DNA of 39,772 bases, from IMG/VR virus record IMGVR_UViG_3300024520_000190, positions 1 to 39,772 of that record, one strand, 5' to 3'. The notes beneath the pieces were generated by a model. That model made no database searches. It was not told where the DNA came from and saw only the letters and a list, made by a program, of their open reading frames with translations. Positions 16,631 to 23,552 of this stretch are shown here, piece after piece. Position 1 is the first letter of the stretch. Every line of letters starts with the position of its first letter. This DNA comes from a virus. Both the position numbers and the translations under genes were made by a program.

Positions 16631-18435
16631 TTTACGTTACCCCAGTTATCGCCCGCTTCAACGTCAACCCAGAGCGGGACAGTTAAATTAAAATCCTCCA
16701 TTACGTGTTTGATTTCCTTGACCAGCTTTTTCTTGCCGGGAGCTACGGATATATCAAGCTCATCGTGTACAGTTAACAGCGGAGTCACCTCGTTGAAATA
16801 GCCATCCTTGTACAGGTTGACCATAGCGGCTTTCATTATGTCCGCGCTAGTCCCTTGTATTCGACTGTTAAGTGCCCTATAAGTAAATGCCCTTTTTTTG
16901 TGCACTCCATACGCCTCTTTTGCCTTCTCCAGTGGCAACGGCTTTGATCCGTACTCGCCTTCGAACAGGTTGAACCGCCTTCGTCTACCCATCAACGTAG
17001 ACATATACCCCTTAGCGTTGGCCTCAGACTGGCAAGCCCTGGATAGTAGCTTCAAGTAGGGCAACGCGTCGTTGAAATCTGATAGTACCTTGTAAGTTTC
17101 ATCAATTGACTTACCGATCTTGGTGGCTGTCCCTTTTGCCCCCATGCCATACGCCAGGCCCAAATAAATAGTTTTAATAACTGACCTATCCAGGCCTGGT
17201 AGTTTAGCCATTAATGGCGCGTACACGTCGCTATCAGGGGCCTTGATCAGTGCATCCTTGATAGCCTTGGCAGTTCCACCAGTTGCATAGTGCAGACTAA
17301 TTCTAGGCTCAACGCTGGAGTAGTCCATTTTATACCACTCTTCCCCATGTTCAGGGACAAACAGCTCCCTGATTTCCTTGCCGACTTCGGGGTCTCTAAT
17401 CGGTATCTGTTGCAGGTTAGGGTTGCTGGAGGAAAAGCGCCCGGTAACAGTGCCATAGTTATCGGAGCGTAACTGATTAAATTGCGTGTGTATCCTGCCT
17501 TTAACAGCATGTTTCAGGACAGCGCCCTCCAGAAAGTCACTTGACATCTTTTTCCATTTACGCACTTCCCCTATAAATTTGAATAGTGGGTGTGCACCAG
17601 TGGATAGAAACTCTTTTGTAAACGACGCGTGCCCCTTGTCCGTTTCCATGTATTCGAGTCCCAACCTGTCACAGGCGTCCGCAATGGAGGACGACGCGTG
17701 GACATTTACAGGCTGTCCAGCAATCGCATCCAGGTTGGCCTGAGCGCTGACGGACCTATGTCTGTACACATCCAGCATGGATTCAGCCTTGGCCTGATCT
17801 ATCTTAACACCTGTTGAGCGCATCTGAAGCAGTAACTCAGTAAGTGTTGACTCCATTCTGAACAGGTCTGTAAGCCCTTCCTTCTCAAGTGCTTCTTTTT
17901 GTAAGTCAAATATCTTTATGGGCAATTCAACGTCCTGTATCGCGTACCTACCAACAAGTTCAGTCGGTAATAGGTGCATCATTTCAATAGCCTTGGCCTT
18001 TTTTCCGAAATGCTGCTTTGCGTAGTCGTTTAATTCTGTTGTCAGTTTGCTATCATCCAGGTACTTTTTGCTCAGTGCGTTCAGGGAGTAGCTAAAACGT
18101 TGCTCGTCAAGTAGCGGTTCAGCTACCTGGATGTCGTAGTATGGGGGCGCAACTTTAATACCTGCATACTGTAGGAAGTCCAGGTCATACATAATGTTCG
18201 CACCCAGTTTAGGTATGGGTAAAGCTAGAATTTCTTGGATTTTAGCTAGCCCGTGTTCGTCGTTCTCTCCAGATTCATGGCCCAGTGGAATATAGGTTGA
18301 AAAGTCCCTGGTCGCCAGCGCTACGCCAACTATTTTCGAGCCTCGCCTGACACCTGGACCTAACAATTTTAGGGACGGGTCAAACGTCTCTATGTCCATT
18401 GATATGATATCAGCTGATTGAAATTTTGTTAACAT
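16627..18435 (-). CDS. Family A DNA polymerase with 3'-5' exonuclease
   Basis: The 602-residue replicative polymerase. The exonuclease domain has Asp14 and Glu16 (MDIETF), Asp84 or Asp86 (YDLDFLQY) and Tyr164/Asp168 (YAIQD). The polymerase domain has motif A with Asp371 (DYSSVEPRI), motif B Arg417-x3-Lys421-x3-Leu425-Gly, and motif C VHDELD with Asp558. No 5' nuclease domain is present. Motif A departs from the usual DYSQIELR. The residue equivalent to Phe762 of E. coli Pol I is Leu425. The start follows GAGGATCA and lies within the end of a 53-residue gene. Confidence 0.95.
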   Translation of the reverse strand: MLTKFQSADIISMDIETFDPSLKLLGPGVRRGSKIVGVALATRDFSTYIPLGHESGENDEHGLAKIQEILALPIPKLGANIMYDLDFLQYAGIKVAPPYYDIQVAEPLLDEQRFSYSLNALSKKYLDDSKLTTELNDYAKQHFGKKAKAIEMMHLLPTELVGRYAIQDVELPIKIFDLQKEALEKEGLTDLFRMESTLTELLLQMRSTGVKIDQAKAESMLDVYRHRSVSAQANLDAIAGQPVNVHASSSIADACDRLGLEYMETDKGHASFTKEFLSTGAHPLFKFIGEVRKWKKMSSDFLEGAVLKHAVKGRIHTQFNQLRSDNYGTVTGRFSSSNPNLQQIPIRDPEVGKEIRELFVPEHGEEWYKMDYSSVEPRISLHYATGGTAKAIKDALIKAPDSDVYAPLMAKLPGLDRSVIKTIYLGLAYGMGAKGTATKIGKSIDETYKVLSDFNDALPYLKLLSRACQSEANAKGYMSTLMGRRRRFNLFEGEYGSKPLPLEKAKEAYGVHKKRAFTYRALNSRIQGTSADIMKAAMVNLYKDGYFNEVTPLLTVHDELDISVAPGKKKLVKEIKHVMEDFNLTVPLWVDVEAGDNWGNVK

Positions 18436-18571
18436 TGATCCTCACAAGTGTGTTAATTAGTCTAGTGTCGTTCATTTGATGAAGTGTTTTTATTGCCAAA
18501 TCTGTTCGTCCGGTTCTCAATTCTGCGCGTACTAACTCACGTAAATACGCACGAAAATCACGTTTTGTCAT
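18410..18571 (-). CDS. Small basic hypothetical protein
   Basis: A 53-residue protein with strong ribosome site AAAGGAGAGTG before the ATG at 18571. It is rich in Arg and Leu with a helical N-terminal two-thirds (TKRDFRAYLRELVRAELR). It overlaps the polymerase start by 26 bases, suggesting coupled translation. Its 16-base leader (AAAGGAGAGTGATGAC) is identical to that of the ParB-like gene at 21542. No family recognised. Confidence 0.65.
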   Translation of the reverse strand: MTKRDFRAYLRELVRAELRTGRTDLAIKTLHQMNDTRLINTLVRINVNKISIS

Positions 18572-18592
18572 CACTCTCCTTTGTAATGTTTT

Positions 18593-18970
18593 TTATTCGT
18601 ATGAGTTGTCATCTTTATGGACCTCCCGCCCTTTAAGAGGAGGGTTAAAAACGCATATTAGCGTCACATCTGTAATTGACATGAACTCATGGTCGTCATG
18701 TTTATCTAGTACATATGTGACTCCTGGGCCTATCTGGTGTGTTTCTCCCGTCTCCAAATCTTTAAGTATCCCCTGTCCAGAAACACAGTAACAGGACTCT
18801 AGATGTTTTTTATAGCACCAGCGCTGCCAGGTTCCAACGGGCACATATGTATTACATAACGTGTACCCCATCCCGTCAGAAGCTAACAAAATTCTATTAC
18901 TTACAAACCCTCCTCTTGGGCATTTGACCACCCTGTCCTCAGAGAGGTGCCTTATATCTATTATTTTCAT
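18593..18970 (-). CDS. ectC: Ectoine synthase-like cupin (EctC-like)
   Basis: This 125-residue protein is close to EctC, the iron-dependent cupin that closes N-gamma-acetyl-diaminobutyrate into the compatible solute ectoine. Matching blocks include SDGMGYTLCNTYVPVG, KKHLESCYCVSGQG, ETHQIGPGVTYVLDKHDDH and LICVFNPPLKGREVHKDD. The iron ligands of characterised EctC (Glu57, Tyr85, His93 in the Paenibacillus lautus enzyme) correspond to Glu58, Tyr86 and His94 here, so the active site appears intact. Length fits the family. It starts in an ATGA overlap with the PAPS-reductase-like gene and is followed by a short gap. No ectA or ectB is present, so either the host supplies the precursor or the enzyme has another substrate. 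Confidence 0.88.
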   Translation of the reverse strand: MKIIDIRHLSEDRVVKCPRGGFVSNRILLASDGMGYTLCNTYVPVGTWQRWCYKKHLESCYCVSGQGILKDLETGETHQIGPGVTYVLDKHDDHEFMSITDVTLICVFNPPLKGREVHKDDNSYE

Positions 18971-20265
18971 ATTCCTTTATATTTTTGGGTTATTTGTCTT
19001 TGCCTTACTGCCTGTTCCTTCGTCGGAGCGAGGCCCATATATTTGCATGTATGGTCATTCTTCAAAATTGTTAGCGCAAATCTTTTCCACGACGTAACCG
19101 TGCCGTTATTGCAGCTCAGCTCATCGAGATGGTCAGGAACTTTTTTAATAATGACTCTCTTTAATTTTTTGCCGCCATGGGCCGACACTCCATTTATTTT
19201 GATTCTTACATTGAGGGCCTTTAGTTCTTCTATTATTTTATCTGGTAAGCCGCGCCCCACCCTGCCCCAATATTTAAATGATTGGATAAAGCGCAGCTTA
19301 AAATTCTCAGATACTTCTTTTGGAAGGGTGGCGAGTAAAAATTTAGTGAAAGACTTCCAACTATGCCCTTTCGGGAGTTTTATTGACCTGTAATTTAGTT
19401 GCTTCCCGTAGGTAGCTATAAAATTTGCCCCCTGGACCCTGGAACATAGCCTAGCCCAAACGATAGGGTCTATGACCCTATACAGCCCTAAACTAGATTT
19501 AGACTCACTCATGAAAGGCGAAGCTACTCTCATTGAATGAACCGGGACACCGGCCTTATAAAAAACGTCATATAATTTGTTATAGTCCCATCCAAATTTG
19601 GAATTCGCCCTCCAGATATCTTCGGTTCTCCAGTCATAGATAGGGTAACAGTTGTAAACATGGTTGGTGTTTTTCTTTGTCCACATTTGACCTTCAAAAG
19701 TTACTTTGCGCTGGTTAACTATCGCCCTAAATCTGTTCAGGCTCTCAACTGTTCTTATGCCTATTAAACAGGCGCAGGTTTTACCCTGCGCGTACCAATC
19801 GCCGAATTTATCCCAGAATTCGTCATAGCTCATGTTCTCGTAGAAAAAATCCATTTTGTGATTGTTAATATTAACAACATAGTCATCGTTAGGCATTGGC
19901 CGTATCCACCTGCCCTTGTCCGACTCGCCCCAGCATTGCCAATCTACCGCGTACGAGCTGACAGTGCAGGGGAGCGTTATTGGTAAGCAGCACCAATAAA
20001 CATCTAATAGATCGATGTTTGATCTAATAATTGAGTGCATAAACTCAATTGAATATTCGTAGTTAGCTTCATTATCCATTATCATCAAGCCTATCTTTTT
20101 CGTGATAGAATTCCGCCTCATGTAATCAATAAATAGGTTCAGCATTACCCCGCTGTCTTTCCCACCGGAGAAGGAAATATATATCTTATCAAAGTTATCA
20201 AAAATAAATTTTACCCTTTCCTGCGCTGCCTCGTAAACATCTTTATTTTCGCTGTATGTTCTCAC
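18967..20265 (-). CDS. PAPS-reductase-like protein (IbrA type, with DUF3440)
   Basis: A 432-residue PP-loop ATPase. Residues 33-38 are the SGGKDS motif of PAPS reductases and DndC-like enzymes. The C-terminal DUF3440-type region ends in SWKRFALTILKNDHTCKYMG, as in IbrA of E. coli prophages. Several cysteines occur (CWGESD, CACLIG), but the end CGIH motif of assimilatory PAPS reductase is not seen. It begins with GTG at 20263-20265 after AAAGGAG and overlaps the upstream gene by 23 bases. It is the fourth gene of a cassette led by the ParB-like partner; IbrA/IbrB pairs are a known association. Sulfur or nucleotide chemistry and the target are unknown. Confidence 0.85.
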   Translation of the reverse strand: MRTYSENKDVYEAAQERVKFIFDNFDKIYISFSGGKDSGVMLNLFIDYMRRNSITKKIGLMIMDNEANYEYSIEFMHSIIRSNIDLLDVYWCCLPITLPCTVSSYAVDWQCWGESDKGRWIRPMPNDDYVVNINNHKMDFFYENMSYDEFWDKFGDWYAQGKTCACLIGIRTVESLNRFRAIVNQRKVTFEGQMWTKKNTNHVYNCYPIYDWRTEDIWRANSKFGWDYNKLYDVFYKAGVPVHSMRVASPFMSESKSSLGLYRVIDPIVWARLCSRVQGANFIATYGKQLNYRSIKLPKGHSWKSFTKFLLATLPKEVSENFKLRFIQSFKYWGRVGRGLPDKIIEELKALNVRIKINGVSAHGGKKLKRVIIKKVPDHLDELSCNNGTVTSWKRFALTILKNDHTCKYMGLAPTKEQAVRQRQITQKYKGI

Positions 20266-20500
20266 TGCGCTCCTTTATTTCAATCCGTTTGTACTCGTCA
20301 TACCATTTTGATTTTGGCGGGGTTACCCCCAATAGCTTTAACGAATAATCATTTTTTAAGATAGTCAGGCATATGGCTCTGTATGAAGGCGCTAATCTTA
20401 ACTGCATTAATTTTTCGGGTACTTCATCCGGAATGTCCAAATCATACCCTCTGTTTTTCCAGGTCTCTATATAACTGTCTATTTTTAACGTAGTTCCCAT
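20243..20500 (-). CDS. Small protein like the C-terminal tail of the IbrA-type protein
   Basis: An 85-residue protein. Its middle, SYRAICLTILKNDYSLKLLG, aligns with SWKRFALTILKNDHTCKYMG at the end of the adjacent IbrA-type protein, and both are followed by a short proline/lysine region. It therefore looks like a free-standing copy of the DUF3440 C-terminal module. It overlaps the IbrA-type start by 23 bases and the upstream gene by 16 bases, so the three are translated together. It could bind the same partner or nucleic acid as the tail of the enzyme, or modulate it. No independent family is recognised. Confidence 0.65.
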   Translation of the reverse strand: MGTTLKIDSYIETWKNRGYDLDIPDEVPEKLMQLRLAPSYRAICLTILKNDYSLKLLGVTPPKSKWYDEYKRIEIKERSENIQRK

Positions 20501-20847
20501 TTTTTAAGATATTCTCCTGCTTTTTTGTCAGCTTCTTTTTGCTGCGCTAAGGTTAATAATTTATACCCAGCCCTGGCTTCTCCAGGGATACCGGATATGT
20601 AGGTTATCGATGCCTGACCTAGCCATGCTACTTTATTCCTAGATTGATCAGTTAGAAAATGCTCACAGGAGTATCTCCATTCGGATATTACAAGCTGCAA
20701 GGTTTCCTCGAAAAGGCTAATATCAGAGAGAAAATCTCTGTATTGATCCTCGGCTACTTCTTTTGTCATGCCGATATCAGAAAAACTGGAATAAAACCCA
20801 GCTTTGAAACACTCCCATTTCCAGTATGGGTGCCATATCTTTTTCAT
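20485..20847 (-). CDS. Conserved hypothetical protein of the ParB/PAPS cassette
   Basis: A 120-residue protein starting MKKIWHPYWKWECF and followed by helices rich in Glu, Lys and aromatic residues. Proteins with this aromatic HPYWxWE opening are, from memory, seen next to ParB/PAPS-reductase pairs in other phages, which I cannot verify here. It starts in an ATGA overlap with the ParB-like gene and ends 16 bases inside the next one. There is no catalytic motif. It is probably a dedicated partner of the system. Confidence 0.65.
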   Translation of the reverse strand: MKKIWHPYWKWECFKAGFYSSFSDIGMTKEVAEDQYRDFLSDISLFEETLQLVISEWRYSCEHFLTDQSRNKVAWLGQASITYISGIPGEARAGYKLLTLAQQKEADKKAGEYLKKWELR

Positions 20848-21542
20848 TCTTTCTGCTCTAAGTATTCTTGAATTTCATCACAATCTTCTCTATCCGCTTC
20901 CCAGCTATCTGAAAAATCTTGATTTTTAAATAGCGACGCAACTCCGGTTATCTGCTTTAACCTTAGCAATTCATCAACGCTCATACCGACATGCTTACAA
21001 ATCCAAGGGTCGCCCTTCCCCATCTCTACTAATTCAGCGACAATCGTACTCATCAATTCAATATTGTGTGTGCCCCTGGCCCTGTTATGCCGGATGGTCG
21101 AAGCAATTCTATCCCCCTTTTTAGATGTTTTCTGGTTTATATTCACAACAGGGAGGTATCCGAATATTCTTTCACTTACTTCTTTGCTATCCCTCCCTAC
21201 TTTGTTCCTATGAAAGCCGTCTACGACTTCAATATGAGTTTCGCTTTTCCAAGAAACAATCGGTTGAGTATACCCGTCCTCGATTATTGATTGAGTTAAC
21301 AACGCCATTTCAGGCGGTGCCACTTTGTTTGGGTTGTAGTCATTAGCCTGTAGCTTAGCAGACTTTTCCCATGTAACTAGGTCAACTGGCTCATTTTTAA
21401 ACGGGCTCACATTGTGTAATTCGGATTTAATTCGATTCAGTATTTCCACCTTATCTTCAAGAATTTTAATTTCGCTCACATCTTTAACTAATGCCCTTAC
21501 GCCCTCTTCTATTCGTTCTTTATATGACCGATTAGTCATCAC
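20844..21542 (-). CDS. ParB/sulfiredoxin-fold protein (IbrB type)
   Basis: A 232-residue protein of the ParB-like nuclease/sulfiredoxin superfamily. The hallmark segment is LQANDYNPNKVAPPEMALL, followed by IIEDGYTQPIV and VVDGFHRNKVG, where DGFHR matches the motif of IbrB-type proteins. An N-terminal coiled helix of about 50 residues precedes it, and a C-terminal helix-turn-helix-like part (ICKHVGMSVDELLRLKQITG) follows. It leads a five-gene unit (this gene, 20485, 20243, 18967, 18593) and starts after AAAGGAGAGTG. Upstream lies a 255-base non-coding region with repeats, so transcription probably begins there. In E. coli the IbrA/IbrB pair regulates other prophage genes; that role here is inference. 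Confidence 0.85.
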   Translation of the reverse strand: MMTNRSYKERIEEGVRALVKDVSEIKILEDKVEILNRIKSELHNVSPFKNEPVDLVTWEKSAKLQANDYNPNKVAPPEMALLTQSIIEDGYTQPIVSWKSETHIEVVDGFHRNKVGRDSKEVSERIFGYLPVVNINQKTSKKGDRIASTIRHNRARGTHNIELMSTIVAELVEMGKGDPWICKHVGMSVDELLRLKQITGVASLFKNQDFSDSWEADREDCDEIQEYLEQKE

Positions 21543-21797
21543 TCTCCTTTAGTTTAAATTTTGCCGCTTATGCATTCAGCGTGCCAACTGAAAATATGTG
21601 GTTAAAGGTGTCAAAAACGGCTCTAAAATCATTTTAAAATCATCTAATGCTAGTGGTCATATACAGGTCCGTTTTTCAATCCTGTGATTTTTTACAATCC
21701 TCGAACCGTTTTGACCCCTTAACGTTGAAATCGGGTTTTTTCGGGCTGTCAAGCCGTTTGAAATTGCCAGACCTTCATAAAGGGGTCAAAACGGACG
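21543..21797. promoter_or_regulatory. Non-coding regulatory region A
   Basis: This 255-base gap has no gene on either strand. It holds copy A of the 70-bp two-block element (21646-21715), a hairpin at its right edge, and several copies of an iteron-like motif close to CCGTTTTTGAC on both strands: 21609-21620 (-), 21669-21678 (+), 21706-21715 (+) and 21785-21794 (-). A TTGACA on the - strand lies at 21609-21614, pointing toward the ParB-like gene. The region probably contains the promoter of that cassette and a regulator or replication-protein binding array. Confidence 0.65.
21646..21715. repeat. 70-bp two-block element, copy A
   Basis: Block 1 (21646-21662, beginning AATGCTAGTGG) and block 2 (21680-21715, beginning TCCTGTGATTTTTTAC and ending CCGTTTTGAC) are identical to copy B at 35922-35991. 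The 17-base spacers between the blocks have equal length but different sequence. Both copies lie in non-coding regions upstream of - strand genes and in the same orientation. Conserved blocks at a fixed spacing with a free spacer indicate a protein-binding element. Confidence 0.85.
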
Positions 21798-21813
21798 CTA
21801 GTACAATACTAGC
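21797..21813 (-). terminator. Hairpin at the end of the 21798 gene
   Basis: A 7-bp perfect stem (GCTAGTA/TACTAGC) with a 3-base loop spans the stop of the gene at 21798. On the - strand it is followed by GTCCGTTTTGACC, a short T run. This could be a weak intrinsic terminator separating the early part of the - strand block from the ParB-like cassette. Confidence 0.4.
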
Positions 21814-22037
21814 CCAAGGCCCATATTGTCCAATCTGAGTTGTCCAGCCTCTACTTCTGTGAATAATTCGGACTCGTTTATCACAGAATTAAGCAAGTCC
21901 ATGGCACTGGCATTGAACTCAACGGCAAATGTTTCCGCTCCATACATTCCACGACCAGAATAATCTGACACCATTCTACACTCAATACCCGAGTCTTTGA
22001 GCGCTCCAAAAATTGCAGTTGCTAGTTTACTCTCCAT
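21798..22037 (-). CDS. Small phage protein with SDYSGRGMYG motif, copy 1
   Basis: A 79-residue acidic protein with the signature DYSGRGMYGAETFAVEFN at residues about 25-42 and the ending LDNMGLGLVLY. A paralogue at 34990-35241 has DYSGRGMFGNETHAIST and ends VDSMGTGIVIY, in the same order and spacing. No enzyme family was recognised. Conserved Gly-Arg-Gly plus Glu/Thr could form a binding loop. It overlaps the winged-helix gene start by 11 bases, and the hairpin and regulatory region follow it. Confidence 0.7.
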   Translation of the reverse strand: MESKLATAIFGALKDSGIECRMVSDYSGRGMYGAETFAVEFNASAMDLLNSVINESELFTEVEAGQLRLDNMGLGLVLY

Positions 22038-22248
22038 TTAAGTACGCCTCCAAGTTTTTACGAAGTCCCCATTTATGCTCATATTGAACAATGGGCAACG
22101 GGTTGTCAGTGTATTCTGGGTTCTTCAGTGTGCTGAGCAACGTCAATACACTGTTGCGACCGATACCAGTCAATTCTGATATCTGTTCAGCAGTGTAAAA
22201 ACTAGCGTTGCTCTGGAAAAATTCTCTGATTCTATTCCTCTGCGTCAT
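22027..22248 (-). CDS. Winged-helix DNA-binding protein
   Basis: A 73-residue protein with a MarR/PadR-like winged-helix shape: helix RNRIREFFQ, then FYTAEQISELTGIGRNSVLTLLSTLK (recognition helix near residues 28-41) and a wing with IVQYEHKWGLRK. It overlaps the preceding gene by 17 bases and the following by 11. It is a candidate regulator of the - strand block or of the palindromic operator at 24113-24130; that link is inference. Confidence 0.7.
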   Translation of the reverse strand: MTQRNRIREFFQSNASFYTAEQISELTGIGRNSVLTLLSTLKNPEYTDNPLPIVQYEHKWGLRKNLEAYLNGE

Positions 22249-22486
22249 CGGATACCCCTAAAATAAAGTCGAATTTACCTTTGAACCATTTCTCTGAAAC
22301 GTCCTCTTTAACCTCTTGGATACCGACCCAAATGTTGTCCCAGTGTCCACAACTTAAAAAGGAGTTCTGGTTCAAAGTGTCAGAATACACCTGGACAGCT
22401 TCTTCTACACAGTCGGCCCCCACTCGTTTCCAATACACTGAGGGGCCTGACTGTGGTACTCTGTTCATACATATGTAGTATATCAT
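22232..22486 (-). CDS. Hypothetical protein
   Basis: An 84-residue acidic protein starting in an ATGA overlap with the upstream gene. An alternative start is Met7. It has an alpha/beta pattern with several aromatic residues (VYWKRVGADCVEEAVQVYS; GHWDNIWVGIQEV) and two cysteines. No family recognised; gene order suggests a role in early DNA metabolism. Confidence 0.6.
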   Translation of the reverse strand: MIYYICMNRVPQSGPSVYWKRVGADCVEEAVQVYSDTLNQNSFLSCGHWDNIWVGIQEVKEDVSEKWFKGKFDFILGVSDDAEE

Positions 22487-23157
22487 ATCTCCTCTTTCAG
22501 TTGCGCTCTAAACTGCTTAGCGTGCTCGAATTCCTTTGGGGTAGCTACTCTGCTATACTCTGTTTTCAACGTGTACCATTCGCCCTTAGGGTTTGACTCC
22601 AAAATGCTGGACGCTTTATACACCTGAGCAAATAGCGGAACTGGGTTTGAATCCACTCTAACTGCATTGGCCTTAGACATCCAAGACCGGGCAACCTTCA
22701 AACCTGTGGACGCCAGTGGAATGACCACTCTCTCCAGTGTGTCGATAACGACACAATAGAAATAGGCAGTTGTGACCAGTTCATGGCCATTTTCCAGGAA
22801 CATTTTGCCGTCTATCCTCTGAGCGCCCTTGTCTACTCCACTGTTCAGAGCGTGAGTCGCCACGAATCCTCCTCCCATGTCTATGGGTATCCACTCCACG
22901 AATTCCTTTTTATAGTAGCATGGCACGACCTCCAGGTTTTCGACGGGCCTGTCTAGCCCTGTAATGAACAGGTGTCCCGGTTCAGCGTCCTCGTGATACT
23001 TGGCGTTCGACTTTTTGCACTGAGGACTTAGCGCCTGAAGTACGCTAAGCATTGGCATAGCATAGTCAGAGGTCTCTGTGTCCTCGAATCCTGTGTCGTC
23101 GTCTGAGCCCCAAACAACTATTTCAACGTCCTGTTTTACAATTGCTCTCCTACCCAT
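22483..23157 (-). CDS. Conserved phage replication-module protein, probably ssDNA-binding type
   Basis: A 224-residue protein. The pattern of an acidic N-terminus, a MLSVLQALSPQCK block, LEVVPCYYKKEFVEWIP, a glycine-rich GGGFVATH, ELVTTAYFYCVVID, LKVARSWMS and a C-terminal GEWYTLKTEY is the same order I associate with a widespread phage protein next to replication genes, often guessed to bind single-stranded DNA. No OB-fold motif can be proven by eye. It is coupled to both neighbours by short overlaps. The window has no other SSB candidate. Confidence 0.7.
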   Translation of the reverse strand: MGRRAIVKQDVEIVVWGSDDDTGFEDTETSDYAMPMLSVLQALSPQCKKSNAKYHEDAEPGHLFITGLDRPVENLEVVPCYYKKEFVEWIPIDMGGGFVATHALNSGVDKGAQRIDGKMFLENGHELVTTAYFYCVVIDTLERVVIPLASTGLKVARSWMSKANAVRVDSNPVPLFAQVYKASSILESNPKGEWYTLKTEYSRVATPKEFEHAKQFRAQLKEEI

Positions 23158-23422
23158 TTTTAATCTCCATTATAATGTTAATTTTTTTCTTGAATTCGTC
23201 TGAGAGCTTCGGAATTGACGCTCGCAGGGTGTTAATCTTGTGCACAATGTCTCGGATGGTAGAGACATCCTTTATGTCCTTATCTATCAGCCCATTCAGT
23301 AGGCCCTCGAAAGTGTAGTAGTAGCCCTCAGCTGTCCAGGACTTGCCTGCTCTACGTTCTAGGACCAAGTTATGTGGCACTATGGACACACGCCACTCAG
23401 GCGTTATTTTAATCAGCTCCAT
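23150..23422 (-). CDS. Small phage protein, DUF5405-like
   Basis: A 90-residue protein with WRVSIVPHNLVLERRAGK, then WTAEGYYYTFEGLLNGLIDKDI and a C-terminal coiled helix. This pattern (a short beta pair, then TFEGLLNGL-type helix) is common in small phage replication-module proteins of the DUF5405 type. It overlaps the preceding tiny frame by 14 bases and the following gene by 8. Function unknown. Confidence 0.65.
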   Translation of the reverse strand: MELIKITPEWRVSIVPHNLVLERRAGKSWTAEGYYYTFEGLLNGLIDKDIKDVSTIRDIVHKINTLRASIPKLSDEFKKKINIIMEIKNG

Positions 23423-23492
23423 CTTTCTTTCCGCATACCATTAGCAACAGGAATAGGCCCAAAGTTACAGGCGCATGAAATAAATAAATCAT
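23409..23492 (-). CDS. Possible 27-residue membrane peptide
   Basis: ATG at 23490-23492 opens a 27-residue frame with one hydrophobic helix (VTLGLFLLLMVC) and a polar KKDGAD tail. It starts directly after the stop of the 19-residue frame and overlaps the next gene by 14 bases. The cysteine near the end of the hydrophobic part resembles a lipobox, though weakly. The ribosome site is weak, so this is a candidate only. Confidence 0.35.
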   Translation of the reverse strand: MIYLFHAPVTLGLFLLLMVCGKKDGAD

Positions 23493-23552
23493 TTAAAACT
23501 CTGAAATTAGTGTTAATAGAACAGCCAAAACGGCTAGTTGAATGAAAATCAT
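23493..23552 (-). CDS. Possible 19-residue membrane peptide
   Basis: The ATG at 23550-23552 overlaps the preceding TGA as ATGA and opens a 19-residue frame that is almost wholly hydrophobic (IQLAVLAVLLTLI). It fills part of a 126-base space otherwise lacking a gene. Translational coupling favours it, tiny size argues for caution. Confidence 0.35.
   Translation of the reverse strand: MIFIQLAVLAVLLTLISEF

Noticed and set aside
18947-19393. 148-residue + strand frame opposite the PAPS-reductase-like gene
   Set aside because: Antisense to a gene with a clear PP-loop and partners; hydrophobic bias is a by-product of the reverse strand.
21680-21715. tRNA fragment or attachment site in block 2 of the 70-bp element (reverse strand contains GGTTCGAGG)
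   Set aside because: The bases around it do not make a T stem, and no integrase is encoded. Treated as a regulatory repeat.
21646-21715. Sigma-70 promoter with TACAAT as -10 in the 70-bp element
   Set aside because: The hexamer at -35 distance falls in the non-conserved spacer and differs between copies, so the conserved parts are not a standard promoter.
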